Shown piece after piece: positions 17,330-25,885 of a stretch of DNA of 64,000 bases. Source of the DNA: Candidatus Dormiibacterota bacterium (GTDB lineage Bacteria > Chloroflexota > Dormibacteria > Dormibacterales > Dormibacteraceae); the NCBI GenBank assembly GCA_024280995.1, contig JAMXLM010000011.1:84240-148239 (forward strand). The letters run 5' to 3'. Below the pieces are notes generated by a model that was not told the DNA's origin, made no database searches, and worked only from the letters and a program-made list of their open reading frames with translations. Position 1 is the stretch's first letter. Each line of letters begins with the position of its first letter. The position numbers and the translations under genes are program-made.

Positions 17330-19666
17330 TCAACAGCCGGCCTGGCTCAGCTCGAACAGCTTCAGCGGCGACAAGGGCATCTCGGTGATCGGCACACCCA
17401 GCGCGTCTTCGATCGCCGACGCCAGGACCGCGCCGACCGGGATCACACCCGCCTCCCCCGCCCCCTTCACCCCGAGCGGGTTCAACGGTGACGGCGTTTC
17501 GATGTGGTCGATCTCGATCGGCGGGACCTCGGTTGCGTACGGCATGAGGAACTCCATGAACGACGCATTCCGCAGCTGCCCGTCGTCGTCGTAGGCCAGG
17601 CGCTCGTAGAACGCTCCACCGATGCCTTGCGCGACGCCACCCTCGATCTGCCCCTGGAGGACGAGCGGGTTGATGACACGACCGCAGTCGTGTACGACCA
17701 CATACTTGAGGATCTCGAGCCGGAACGTCCTGGGGTCGACGCGCACGTAAGCGGCGTGGCAGCCTGACGCCCACGTCGACCCCGGCGGGCTGTAATAGCC
17801 TGTCGCTTCGAGGCCTGGCTGCTCGCCGTCGGGGAGCGGAGGGCCAGGTCGCGATCGCCCCGCGAACTGCGTCGCCGCCTCCGTGCCGCCGCCGAACGCG
17901 TAGCGCACAGGATTCGAGAGAACGGCCACGGCGCCGAGGGGCATGCCTTTATCGGGCGATCCTTTTACGAATGCGCGCCCGCCGGCGAGCTCGATGTCGG
18001 CGGGATCTGCCTCGAGGTGATCGGCCGCGATCTTCTTCGCCTTTTCCGCCACCATCCGCGCGCCGGCATGCATCGCGTTGCCCACCAGGACCGCGCTGCG
18101 CGAGGCGAAGGTGCCTATTCCCCAGGGCATCCGCCGGGTGTCGCCGCTGGTGATCTCGACGTCCTTCACGTCGACGCCCAGCTCGTCGGCGACGACCTGC
18201 GCCCACACCGTGGCGTGCGCCTGTCCTTGATTCGGATTCCCAGTCGCGGCCATGACTTTTCCCGACACCAGTACCTGCACGTGGGCGCCCTCGTACGGGC
18301 CGACGCCGGTGCCCTCGACGTAGGCGGCGATGCCCATGCCCACGTTTTCGCCTTCCGGCTTCGGCCCGAGCAGCTTCACCGCGCGATCGAGCAGCTCGGG
18401 GTAGTTGCCGCTGTCGTAGACGGTCATGTTCCCGTCCTGCCACAGAACGCCGACTTCGTACGGGAAAGCGTCCGGCTGGATAAGGTTGCGCCGCCTGACC
18501 TCCACGCGTTCGAGCTTCAGCTCGCTGGCGATCGCGTCGAGCGTCCGCTCCATCACGAAGCACGCATGCGGCCGCCCCGCGCCGCGGTATGGCGACGTCG
18601 CCTGGGCGTTCGTGTACAGGTCGCGGAAGCGCACGCGGTAGTTGGGTATCCGGTACGGCCCGGGCAGCTGGGCCGCGCTGATGATCGGCAGGATGATGCC
18701 GTACGGCGTGTAAGCCCCGCCGTCATGGATGAAGTCGTCGCTCAGGGCGAGCAGCCGGCCATCGTCGTCGAAGCCGACCTCGACCTCGTGAACCTGGCCG
18801 CGCTCCTGGTTGACCGCCGTGAAGTGCTCCTGCCGGTCCTCCGTCCACTTCACCGGCCGCCCGAGCTGCATCGCGGCGAACGGGACCAGCAGCTCGTCGG
18901 GGTAGAAGAGCATGATCTTCGGCCCGAATCCGCCGCCGACGTCGGGCGCGATGACCTCGACGTTCGACTCCGGAAGTCCGAACAGCACCGCCAGCCCGCC
19001 GCGGATCGACGTCGGCGATTGCGTCGAGTCGTAGATCGTCAGCTTGTGCTCGGCTTCGGACCACCGTGCCCATACCGCGCGCGCCTCCATCGGATTCGCG
19101 GCGCCCCGCTCGTAGCGCAGCCGCAGCTTCAAGCGATGAGGCGCCTGCGCCATCGCGCCGTCGACATCTCCGGCCTCCTGCAGCATCTCCGCGGCGACGT
19201 TGCCGGGCACGTCGTCGTGGACCAGGTGCTCGGCGCGCAGGGCCGCTTCGGGCGTGATCACCACGGGCATCGGCTCGTAGTCGACCTGGGCGAGCTCGGC
19301 CGCGTCCTCCGCGACGTACCGGCTCTCGGCAACGACGAACGCCACCGCCTCCCCCGCGTAGCGCACGACCTCGGATGCAAGACAGCGCTGCGTGCGGCCG
19401 TGGGTCAGGTTCGGGTGCGGGATGAGCAGCGGCAGGTCACGGTCGCCAAACGGCAGGTCGGCGGCCGTGTAGACGGCGACCACCCCCGGGAGGTCGCGGG
19501 CCGCCGTCACGTCGATCGATGTGATGCGCGCGTGCGCGTAGGGCGAGCGCACGAAAACGCACTCGAGAGCGCCTTCGCCGATGTCGTCGGTGTAGCGGCC
19601 GTGGCCGCGCAGCAGGCGGTCGTCCTCCATACGCTGCACCGGAGCGCCGAACCACCGAGTGGTCAC
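17330..19666 (-). CDS. Molybdenum hydroxylase large subunit (CoxL form II-like), candidate uracil dehydrogenase
   Basis: Molybdopterin-cytosine-dinucleotide-binding large subunit of the xanthine oxidase family, 778 residues. It starts VTTRWFGAPVQRMEDDRLL with domain 1 to about residue 130, then APDVGGGFGPK, the active-site loop PYRGAGR (about 360) and the catalytic Glu in GVKGAGEAG (about 737). The loop differs from the RGFG of xanthine dehydrogenase (present in the second set at 36.3-38.4 kb) and from AYxCSFR of CO dehydrogenase. It therefore likely hydroxylates another N-heterocycle. With barbiturase opposite, uracil or thymine is the best guess. GTG 19666 overlaps the Fe-S subunit stop (GTGA). 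Confidence 0.92.
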   Translation of the reverse strand: MTTRWFGAPVQRMEDDRLLRGHGRYTDDIGEGALECVFVRSPYAHARITSIDVTAARDLPGVVAVYTAADLPFGDRDLPLLIPHPNLTHGRTQRCLASEVVRYAGEAVAFVVAESRYVAEDAAELAQVDYEPMPVVITPEAALRAEHLVHDDVPGNVAAEMLQEAGDVDGAMAQAPHRLKLRLRYERGAANPMEARAVWARWSEAEHKLTIYDSTQSPTSIRGGLAVLFGLPESNVEVIAPDVGGGFGPKIMLFYPDELLVPFAAMQLGRPVKWTEDRQEHFTAVNQERGQVHEVEVGFDDDGRLLALSDDFIHDGGAYTPYGIILPIISAAQLPGPYRIPNYRVRFRDLYTNAQATSPYRGAGRPHACFVMERTLDAIASELKLERVEVRRRNLIQPDAFPYEVGVLWQDGNMTVYDSGNYPELLDRAVKLLGPKPEGENVGMGIAAYVEGTGVGPYEGAHVQVLVSGKVMAATGNPNQGQAHATVWAQVVADELGVDVKDVEITSGDTRRMPWGIGTFASRSAVLVGNAMHAGARMVAEKAKKIAADHLEADPADIELAGGRAFVKGSPDKGMPLGAVAVLSNPVRYAFGGGTEAATQFAGRSRPGPPLPDGEQPGLEATGYYSPPGSTWASGCHAAYVRVDPRTFRLEILKYVVVHDCGRVINPLVLQGQIEGGVAQGIGGAFYERLAYDDDGQLRNASFMEFLMPYATEVPPIEIDHIETPSPLNPLGVKGAGEAGVIPVGAVLASAIEDALGVPITEMPLSPLKLFELSQAGC

Positions 19667-20106
19667 CTGGCGAGCTGCTCCACAGCCCGGCGGATCGACG
19701 CATAGCCGGTGCACCGGCAGAGGTTGCCGCTGATGCCTTCTTCAATCTCCAGCGCGTTCGGATGCGGGTTGCGCGCGAGCAAGCCGGTCACCGACATGAC
19801 GAACCCCGGAGTGCAGAAGCCGCACTGCAGCGCGTGGTTCTCGTGGAATGCCTGCTGAACCCGGTGCAGCGGCTCGCCGTCACGAGCCAGGCCCTCGATG
19901 GTCGTGACGTCGTGACCTTCGGCCTGGACCGCGAGCATCAGGCATGAGCGCACCGGGGCTCCGTCGAGCAGAACCGTGCAGCAGCCGCACACGCCGTGCT
20001 CGCAGCCGACGTGGGTTCCTGTCAGGCCGAGGTCATGACGCAGGTGGTCGCTGAGGAGCCGGCGCGCGTCATGCGGCGCGGGATGCTCGACCCCGTTGAC
20101 CTTCAT
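19663..20106 (-). CDS. Molybdenum hydroxylase [2Fe-2S] small subunit
   Basis: Electron-transfer subunit of the same enzyme, 147 residues. A plant-type ferredoxin domain holds CEHGVCGCC and a downstream Cys in RSCLML. The helical domain has CGFC and CRCTGY for the second cluster. All eight ligands are present. ATG 20106 overlaps the FAD subunit stop (ATGA). It passes electrons from the Mo site to the FAD subunit. Confidence 0.95.
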   Translation of the reverse strand: MKVNGVEHPAPHDARRLLSDHLRHDLGLTGTHVGCEHGVCGCCTVLLDGAPVRSCLMLAVQAEGHDVTTIEGLARDGEPLHRVQQAFHENHALQCGFCTPGFVMSVTGLLARNPHPNALEIEEGISGNLCRCTGYASIRRAVEQLAR

Positions 20107-20855
20107 GCCGCAAACGCCTTGTCGGTGAGCACACGCACGAGGTGGAGGCGGAAGGCCGGTGTGGCCTCGAGGTCGCCGCTCGGGTCCAGACCCTTCACCG
20201 GATCGGCCGGGTCGGCGAGGACCGGAGTCGACGCCACGCCGAACAGCACCAGGCGGTCGTCCGCGCGCACCGCGCCCGCCAGCGCAAAGTCGCCATGCCG
20301 TCGCGACTCTTCGACGATCGCATGCTTGCCGCGGATCGCCGGAAACCACGCCTCCACGAGCAGCTCGTCGGGCGCCAGCGACGTCTCGAACACGCCGCTG
20401 AACAGGTCGTCCGCGGCGATGGTCCGCACCCCGCGCGCGGACCGCGCAACCACGCTGCCGCCGAGCGCAAGCAGGACGGCGGGAATCTCGGAGGCGGGGT
20501 CGGCGTGGGCGATGCTGCCGCAGACCGTGCCGCGGTTGCGGATCACGCGGTGCGCCACCAGCCGGACCGCGTCGCTCAAAAGCGGGCAGACACGCGCGAC
20601 GAGGTCCGAGTCCTCCACCGCCGCCTGCCGCGCGAGCGCCTGGATCGCGACGCCGCCATCGCGCTCGTAGATCCGGTCGAGCGCGCCGACCCGGTTGATG
20701 TCGATGAGGTGCGCCGGCCGCGCCAGCCGGAAGTTGAGCAGCGGGATCAGCGACTGGCCACCCGCCAGCACCTTCGCGTCGTCCAGCGATGAGAGCAGCT
20801 CACACGCCTCCTCGACGGACTCCGGCGAGTGGTATTCGAACGGCGCCGGCTTCAC
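20103..20855 (-). CDS. Molybdenum hydroxylase FAD-binding medium subunit
   Basis: FAD subunit (CoxM/NdhF type) of about 250 residues. It begins KPAPFEYHSPESVEEA and has the pyrophosphate-binding AGGQSLIP and the second FAD motif NRGTVCGSIAHADPASEIP. The GTG at 20855 matches the family N-terminus; ATG 20882 would add nine residues. Upstream, 193 bases separate it from the cyclase gene on the same strand, and that gap contains a structured repeat. The order M-S-L is that of a complete cox-like operon. Confidence 0.92.
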   Translation of the reverse strand: MKPAPFEYHSPESVEEACELLSSLDDAKVLAGGQSLIPLLNFRLARPAHLIDINRVGALDRIYERDGGVAIQALARQAAVEDSDLVARVCPLLSDAVRLVAHRVIRNRGTVCGSIAHADPASEIPAVLLALGGSVVARSARGVRTIAADDLFSGVFETSLAPDELLVEAWFPAIRGKHAIVEESRRHGDFALAGAVRADDRLVLFGVASTPVLADPADPVKGLDPSGDLEATPAFRLHLVRVLTDKAFAA

Positions 20856-20898
20856 TCTTCGGAGGAGTGTGGCCGGGCCCATGCTCGCCAAGGCGCGA

Positions 20899-21016
20899 CA
20901 TCGGCGGCCGGAGCCAAGGAAGGGGTGGCGCGACGAGGAGCGCACTCGTAGGTGCGCGAGGAGTGAGCGCCGGGCCCCCTGACGCAGGCTTCAGCGCCGA
21001 AGGCGCCCGGCCGCCT
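20899..21016. repeat. Dispersed structured repeat, copy 1
   Basis: A segment of about 118 bp shared with 32001-32121. Two blocks are identical between the copies: 17 bp at 20899-20915 and 36 bp at 20981-21016, separated by 65 diverged bases. Within it, GGCGGCCGG (20903-20911) and CCGGCCGCC (21007-21015) can close a 9-bp stem. GCGCAC/GTGCGC makes an internal hairpin and GCGCC-GAA-GGCGC another. It lies between the cyclase and FAD-subunit genes. Confidence 0.75.
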
Positions 21017-21048
21017 GGGGCGATGCATCGGTGAGCGCGGCCCGGCCA

Positions 21049-21831
21049 TCACTCCTCCAGCATCGCCACCGCACGGCACAGGGCCGCCTCGCCGCCCTGG
21101 AAGCGCCAGGGGAAGCAGCCGAACAGGATCTTCCGATCGAGAACCTCGTCGAGCCGGCCGCCGAGGTTTTCGATGTGGATGATGTCGTGCGGAAACAGCA
21201 ACGTGTGCATGATCTGGTAGTCGGCCCTGGGGAAGATCTCGTCGAGACTCCGGCCCAACTTCTTCTCCGCCTCCTCCGCCTCGTCGGCACGGATCCGGCG
21301 GATGACGGTGTTCATCGGGTGGTCGGCGCTCCCGGCATCGACCGCAAGCCAGCGGATGTGCCGATCGAGCACCCACTCGGCGAATCGCCGAGAGGGCCCT
21401 GGATGGCGGATGAAATAAGTCGTCTCGTCCACGCGTGAACGGTCGGTCCAGTTCTCGGGGTAGTAGCGGGCGTAACCGGTGCGGATGATCAGGATGTCCC
21501 TGGCGTCGATCTTGATGCCGGTGTCTTTCTCCCACTGCTCGAAGTGCTCGGGACCGTACACGTCGTAGTCGCCGATGCCATAGCGCTGGAGGTCGACCAC
21601 GCACGCCGGCCCGATCAGAAAATCGAGCGGGAGCTCGCCGATGAACTTGCCGCCGGTCAGAAAATGCGCCGGCGCGTCCAGATGCGTGGTGACGTGCAGG
21701 GTCATCGTGATCTCCTGCCCGCCCGCCTTGTCGAACGCAAGGTGCTTGATCCAGCGGATCGCCGGGCCGGGATAGCCGGCGAAGGCCGGAGTGTGCAGGG
21801 AGAAATCCTGGGTGAGGTCGAGGAACCTCAC
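21049..21831 (-). CDS. Cyclase-family metal-dependent hydrolase
   Basis: PF04199 family protein of 260 residues, related to kynurenine formamidase and isatin hydrolase, which open amide or lactam bonds with Mn or Zn. The metal motif reads HVTTHLDAPAHF (family HxGTHxDxPxH, here Thr replaces Gly). A later conserved stretch is LAVDAGSADHPMNT. It lies between the CoA ligase (GTGA overlap at 21828-21831) and the Mo-hydroxylase, so a ring-opening or ureido-hydrolysing step in the same pathway is likely. The substrate is unknown; ureidomalonate or a cyclic amide are candidates. Confidence 0.88.
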   Translation of the reverse strand: MRFLDLTQDFSLHTPAFAGYPGPAIRWIKHLAFDKAGGQEITMTLHVTTHLDAPAHFLTGGKFIGELPLDFLIGPACVVDLQRYGIGDYDVYGPEHFEQWEKDTGIKIDARDILIIRTGYARYYPENWTDRSRVDETTYFIRHPGPSRRFAEWVLDRHIRWLAVDAGSADHPMNTVIRRIRADEAEEAEKKLGRSLDEIFPRADYQIMHTLLFPHDIIHIENLGGRLDEVLDRKILFGCFPWRFQGGEAALCRAVAMLEE

Positions 21832-23267
21832 TTCACGAGCCGCGACCGCTGAACCTTGCCCATCGCGTTGCGAGGCAGGCTATCAACCTTGACGACGCGC
21901 TTGGGGCACTTGTAAGCCGCGAGCCGCTCGTGGGCGAAGGCGATCAGCTCCTTTTCGTCGAGCGGAGCCGTTCCCGAGGGCACCACGAAAGCCGTGACCT
22001 CTTCCCCCCACTTCTCGCTCGGCACGCCGGCCACGGCCACCTCGTGCACGGCCGGATGGTCCTCGAGGACCAGCTCGACCTCGCGCGGGTAGACGTTGAA
22101 GCCGCCGGTGATGATCAATTCCTTGATCCGCCCGCGGATGGCGAGCGTGCCGTCCTCGCCGATCTCACCGACGTCCCCGGTGCGGAGGAAGCCGTCCGCG
22201 GTGAGAGCCTCCTTGGTCGCCGCAGGATTCTCCCAGTAGCTCTTGAATACCTGGCCGCCTTTGAGCAGGACCTCGCCCTGCTCGCCGATCTTCACCTCGA
22301 CCCCGGGGAACGGATACCCGACGCGGCCCGGCTGGCGCGGCCCGTCGTAGGGGTTGGTGACGACGATTCCTCCCTCCGTGATGCCGTACCGCTCGACGGG
22401 CGCCTGACCGAGGAGCCGAGAGCACCGCTCGAACAGGGTCGGCGGCAGCGGGGCCGAGCCGCAGACGAACACGCGGACGTGCGAGAGATCGGTGGGATTC
22501 GCCTCCAGCCACTCGCACAGGCGCTGGTACATCGACGGCACGCCGAAGAACATCGTCCCGCCGTGCGTCAGCTCGTGGACGACATGCTCGGGCGTGAAAG
22601 AGACCAGCACCGCCTTGCCTCCGCTCAGCAGCGTGCCGTGGAGGCCCATGCCCAGGCCGTGCAGGTGGAAGAGCGGAAGCGCATGGACGAGGGTGTCGTC
22701 GCTCGTCCATCGCCAGACCTCGAGCGCGCCGCGGCCCTGGGCGAGGAAGTTGCCGTGATCCAGGAGCGCCCCTTTCGGCCGCCCCGTGGTGCCGGACGTG
22801 TAGAGGATGGCCGCGGGGCTGTCCGCGTCGAGGTCGGGCATTGGCGGAGCCTCGGCCCGCGGAAGTGCGTCGACCGGCACCACCTCGAAGCCGAGCGTGC
22901 GAGCGATCTGCGCGCGCGGTCCGTCCGCGATCACCCGGGCGGGCGTGGAGTCGCGCAGGATGTGCTCCGCCTCGGCGGAGTGATAGTCGGGGTTCATCAT
23001 CACGGCGCACGCGCCCGCGCGCAGGACGCCGAGGTAACCGAGAACCCAGTCGAGCGAGTTCGCGGCGTAGATGGCGACTCGTTCGCCCGGCGCAACTCCC
23101 ACATCACGGAGGCCACCCGCGATCCGTCCTGCCTCGTCGCGGAGCTCGTCGCGCGTGAGCACGCAGTCGCCCGAGGTCAGCACCGCCCGGGGCCCCGGCT
23201 TCAGCAGCTCCTGCGCCAGCGTCCCTTCGCGGAGCCTGCGAGCCACCTCATCGGTGCTCTCCGGCAC
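21828..23267 (-). CDS. Acyl-CoA synthetase, malonyl-CoA synthetase (MatB)-like
   Basis: AMP-forming acyl-CoA ligase of 479 residues. The P-loop-like motif ILYTSGTTGRPKGA, LPLFHLHGLGMG, VERYGITE followed by TNPYDGPRQPGRVGYPFP, TGDVG, and the C-terminal LPRNAMGKVQR are all intact. These segments, especially HALPxFHxHGL and (S/T)NPYxGxRxxGxVGxPxP, recall MatB, which makes malonyl-CoA from malonate. Malonate is the predicted end product of barbiturate breakdown, so the context agrees. A different short acid cannot be excluded. The start is GTG 23267. The permease lies 21 bases upstream on the same strand. Confidence 0.88.
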   Translation of the reverse strand: MPESTDEVARRLREGTLAQELLKPGPRAVLTSGDCVLTRDELRDEAGRIAGGLRDVGVAPGERVAIYAANSLDWVLGYLGVLRAGACAVMMNPDYHSAEAEHILRDSTPARVIADGPRAQIARTLGFEVVPVDALPRAEAPPMPDLDADSPAAILYTSGTTGRPKGALLDHGNFLAQGRGALEVWRWTSDDTLVHALPLFHLHGLGMGLHGTLLSGGKAVLVSFTPEHVVHELTHGGTMFFGVPSMYQRLCEWLEANPTDLSHVRVFVCGSAPLPPTLFERCSRLLGQAPVERYGITEGGIVVTNPYDGPRQPGRVGYPFPGVEVKIGEQGEVLLKGGQVFKSYWENPAATKEALTADGFLRTGDVGEIGEDGTLAIRGRIKELIITGGFNVYPREVELVLEDHPAVHEVAVAGVPSEKWGEEVTAFVVPSGTAPLDEKELIAFAHERLAAYKCPKRVVKVDSLPRNAMGKVQRSRLVK

Positions 23268-23288
23268 GCGGTCAACGATAGCCGACAG

Positions 23289-24587
23289 TTACGTGGCGGC
23301 CGCCTCGGTCGGCTCCTCCTCCGTGTCGCGGATGTGGCCTGGCCGAAGGATCTGGTACAGAACGATCGAGCCCAGAGCGCCCAGGGCCAGGTTGTTCAGC
23401 TCGAAGTCGCCGAACTTCACGTCGGCGCCGCCCGCGGCCAGGATCAGCGGCACCGCCGCCACGGCCAGGTTGGCCCGCTTGCTGAAGTCCACCCGCGCGT
23501 CGACCCAGATCTTGGCCCCGATGATTGCGATCAGGCCGAACAGGTAGAGCTCGATGCCGCCGATGACGCTGCTAGGAATGCTGTCGACCAGCGCCCCGAA
23601 CTTGGGGATGAACCCGAGCAGGATCGCGGCGATCGCGGCGACGATGAAGACCCATATGGAGAAGACGCGGGTCACGCCCATCACGCCGATGTTCTCCGCG
23701 TACGTCGTCTCACCCGCACCGCCGAATAGGCCGCTGACGGTGGTGGCGACCGCGTCGCCCAGGAAGGTTCGCCCGAGCAGCGGGCTGAGGTCGCGCTTCA
23801 TGATCCCGCTGATCGCGAACACGTGCCCCGCGTTCTCGGCCACGAGTATCAGCGGGATGAACCAGAAGAGGCTGAACTGGTGCTCGAAGTTGCCGAAGCT
23901 CGGGAACGAGAACGTCGGCAAGCCGAGCCAGTTCGCGCTCTGGACGCCTGAGAAATCGATGTGGCAGGCGGTCTTAGCGCCGCAGTTCGGGTCGACCAGT
24001 GAAACGACATAGCCGACGATCACCGCGAACAGGATCGGCAGCAGGCGAGGGAACCCGCGCAGGTAGACGCTGACCAGGAGCGCGGTCATGAGCGTCACGG
24101 TGGCGGTCAGGAGGTCGCCCTTGTAGTTGTTCCAGGCCGCGCCGGCGAGCGCGATGCCGATCACCGCCACGACGGTGCCGGTGACGACCGGGGGCAGGAG
24201 ATACCGGATCGGGTTTACGCCCACGAAGTGGACGACCACGCCGATGGCGATGTAGATCACGCCGGCGATGACGATGCCGCCGTAAGCCAGGTCGTGGTGG
24301 GACGTGCTGCCGCCCTGGATGGCAAGCACCGCGCCTAGGAAGGAAAACGATGACCCGAGGTAGCTCGGCACCTTGCGGCCGGTGATGAACAGGAAGATCA
24401 GCGTCGCAACGCCGCTGAAGAAGATGACGGTGTTCGGGTTGAAGCCGAGGATGATCGGCACCAGCACGGTGGCGCCGAACATCGCCATCACATGCTGCAG
24501 GCCCATGAGGATGGTCTGCGGCCAGGGCAGCCGATCCTCCGGATAGACGATGTCGCTTTCGCGACTTGCCTTGGTAGCTACCGCCAT
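23289..24587 (-). CDS. Uracil/xanthine permease (NCS2 family)
   Basis: Inner-membrane nucleobase:proton symporter of 432 residues, UraA/RutG-like, with about 14 helices. Substrate-site glutamates are visible in VAENAGHV and TYAENIGVMGVTRV, and the latter closely follows the uracil permease motif. Start ATG 24587 is preceded by GGGGAGGG. It appears to be the first gene of the minus-strand operon with the CoA ligase, cyclase and Mo-hydroxylase, and would supply the substrate. Uracil is favoured over xanthine by motif but not proven. Confidence 0.92.
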   Translation of the reverse strand: MAVATKASRESDIVYPEDRLPWPQTILMGLQHVMAMFGATVLVPIILGFNPNTVIFFSGVATLIFLFITGRKVPSYLGSSFSFLGAVLAIQGGSTSHHDLAYGGIVIAGVIYIAIGVVVHFVGVNPIRYLLPPVVTGTVVAVIGIALAGAAWNNYKGDLLTATVTLMTALLVSVYLRGFPRLLPILFAVIVGYVVSLVDPNCGAKTACHIDFSGVQSANWLGLPTFSFPSFGNFEHQFSLFWFIPLILVAENAGHVFAISGIMKRDLSPLLGRTFLGDAVATTVSGLFGGAGETTYAENIGVMGVTRVFSIWVFIVAAIAAILLGFIPKFGALVDSIPSSVIGGIELYLFGLIAIIGAKIWVDARVDFSKRANLAVAAVPLILAAGGADVKFGDFELNNLALGALGSIVLYQILRPGHIRDTEEEPTEAAAT

Positions 24588-24649
24588 ATTCGAAGCCCTC
24601 CCCTACAAGAGCCCGGGCCAACCGAGTCCGGCGCTAACTTAAGCCCGCC

Positions 24650-25885
24650 GTGTGGGCTTTGCAAGATGCACGTGCTGCCGGCGGCCGCGTGGTGGACGTG
24701 GTCGTCGAGGACGGGCGTGTCGTGAGGCTCGGCCCCGGGGAGGCCGCCGGCGTCGATGAGGTGGTCGACTGCGCCGGCCGGCTCCTACTCCCAGCCTTCG
24801 TCGATGGGCACGTGCACCTGGACAAGGTGCTGATCCGTGAGGAGCTCAGGGACCACGACGGCACGCTCGCCGGCGCGATCGGCGCGATCCACGAGCGGAA
24901 GCGCCGTTATTCCGTGGAGGACGTTCGGGCGCGGGCGCGAGCAGTGATCGAGGACTCGGTCCGCCTGGGCACGACCAGGCTCCGTTCGCATGTCGACGTC
25001 GACACGATCGGCGGGCTCGTTCCCCTCGAAGGCGTGCTTGCGGCGGCCGCCGACTGCGCCGACATCGCCGAGGTTCAGACGATCGCGTTTCCCCAGGAGG
25101 GCCTTCTCCGCGACCCGGGCGCCTACGCGCTGATGGAAGCCGCCATCGAGGCGGGCGCGGACGTCGTCGGAGGCATGCCTCACTGGGAAACCGACGATGC
25201 GGCCCGGCTCGAGCACGTTCGGCTTTGCTTCGACCTGGCAGAACGGTTCGACCGGGACATCGACATGCACGTCGACGAGACGGACGACGGGGGCGTGCGG
25301 ACCCTGGAGATGGTTGCAGACAAGGCTCTGGCGCGCGGCTGGATCGGCCGGGTATGCGCGGGACACGTCTGCTCGCTGTCGGCGGCAGACGACGGCTATG
25401 CCGGGCGCGTGATCGAGAAATGCCTCCGCGCCGGTATCTCCATCGCGGCCAATCCCGTCACCAACCTCGTGCTACAGGGCCGAGGCGATCGAGGGCTCGT
25501 GCGCCGTGGCACGACGCGAATCGGCGAGCTGCGGGCCGCGGGCGTCAACGTCCTCTTCGGCCAGGACTGCGTCAATGACGGCTTCTATCCATTCGGGCGT
25601 GGCTCGATGCTCGAGGTGGCTCTGATCTCGGCCCACGCGGCCCACCTGACGTCCCGAGCGGACCTGGACTTCGACCTGCAAGCGGTCACCGACGCCCCCG
25701 CCCGCGCGATGCGACTCGACGACTACGGGTTGCGGGTTGGGGCGCGAGCTGATCTGCAGCTGTACCCGGTGCCGTCGTGGCGCGAGGCGCTGCGACTGCA
25801 ACCGCCGCCAGACAAGGTCTGGTTTCGCGGCCGGCTCGTCGCCGAGAACTCAGCGAGCTCGAAGCTGCATCGCGCGCGGTCCTGA
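24650..25885 (+). CDS. Cytosine deaminase/AtzC-family amidohydrolase
   Basis: Metal-dependent amidohydrolase of 411 residues, divergent from E. coli CodA. Metal and catalytic residues are present: HVHLDK, SHVDVD, the catalytic Glu in MHVDETDD, AGHVCSL, and the Asp in FGQDCVNDGFYPFG. IAFPQEG is a cytosine-deaminase clade signature. HVHLDK and HVDVD also resemble AtzC (N-isopropylammelide hydrolase), so a substituted or modified pyrimidine is possible. A closer CodA exists at 28.7 kb, hence the two probably differ in substrate. The start is GTG 24650. It diverges from the permease, and its end overlaps the opposite DUF4126 gene by 36 bases. Confidence 0.87.
   Translation: MWALQDARAAGGRVVDVVVEDGRVVRLGPGEAAGVDEVVDCAGRLLLPAFVDGHVHLDKVLIREELRDHDGTLAGAIGAIHERKRRYSVEDVRARARAVIEDSVRLGTTRLRSHVDVDTIGGLVPLEGVLAAAADCADIAEVQTIAFPQEGLLRDPGAYALMEAAIEAGADVVGGMPHWETDDAARLEHVRLCFDLAERFDRDIDMHVDETDDGGVRTLEMVADKALARGWIGRVCAGHVCSLSAADDGYAGRVIEKCLRAGISIAANPVTNLVLQGRGDRGLVRRGTTRIGELRAAGVNVLFGQDCVNDGFYPFGRGSMLEVALISAHAAHLTSRADLDFDLQAVTDAPARAMRLDDYGLRVGARADLQLYPVPSWREALRLQPPPDKVWFRGRLVAENSASSKLHRARS

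Noticed and set aside
17330..20855. Carbon monoxide dehydrogenase (cox) operon
   Set aside because: Subunit order fits, but the large subunit has PYRGAGR instead of the AYxCSFR loop of true CO dehydrogenase, and no other cox genes are present.
20899..21016. Purine-type riboswitch upstream of the FAD subunit
   Set aside because: The element is in the antisense orientation to the following gene here but sense in copy 2, and it lacks a recognisable riboswitch core.
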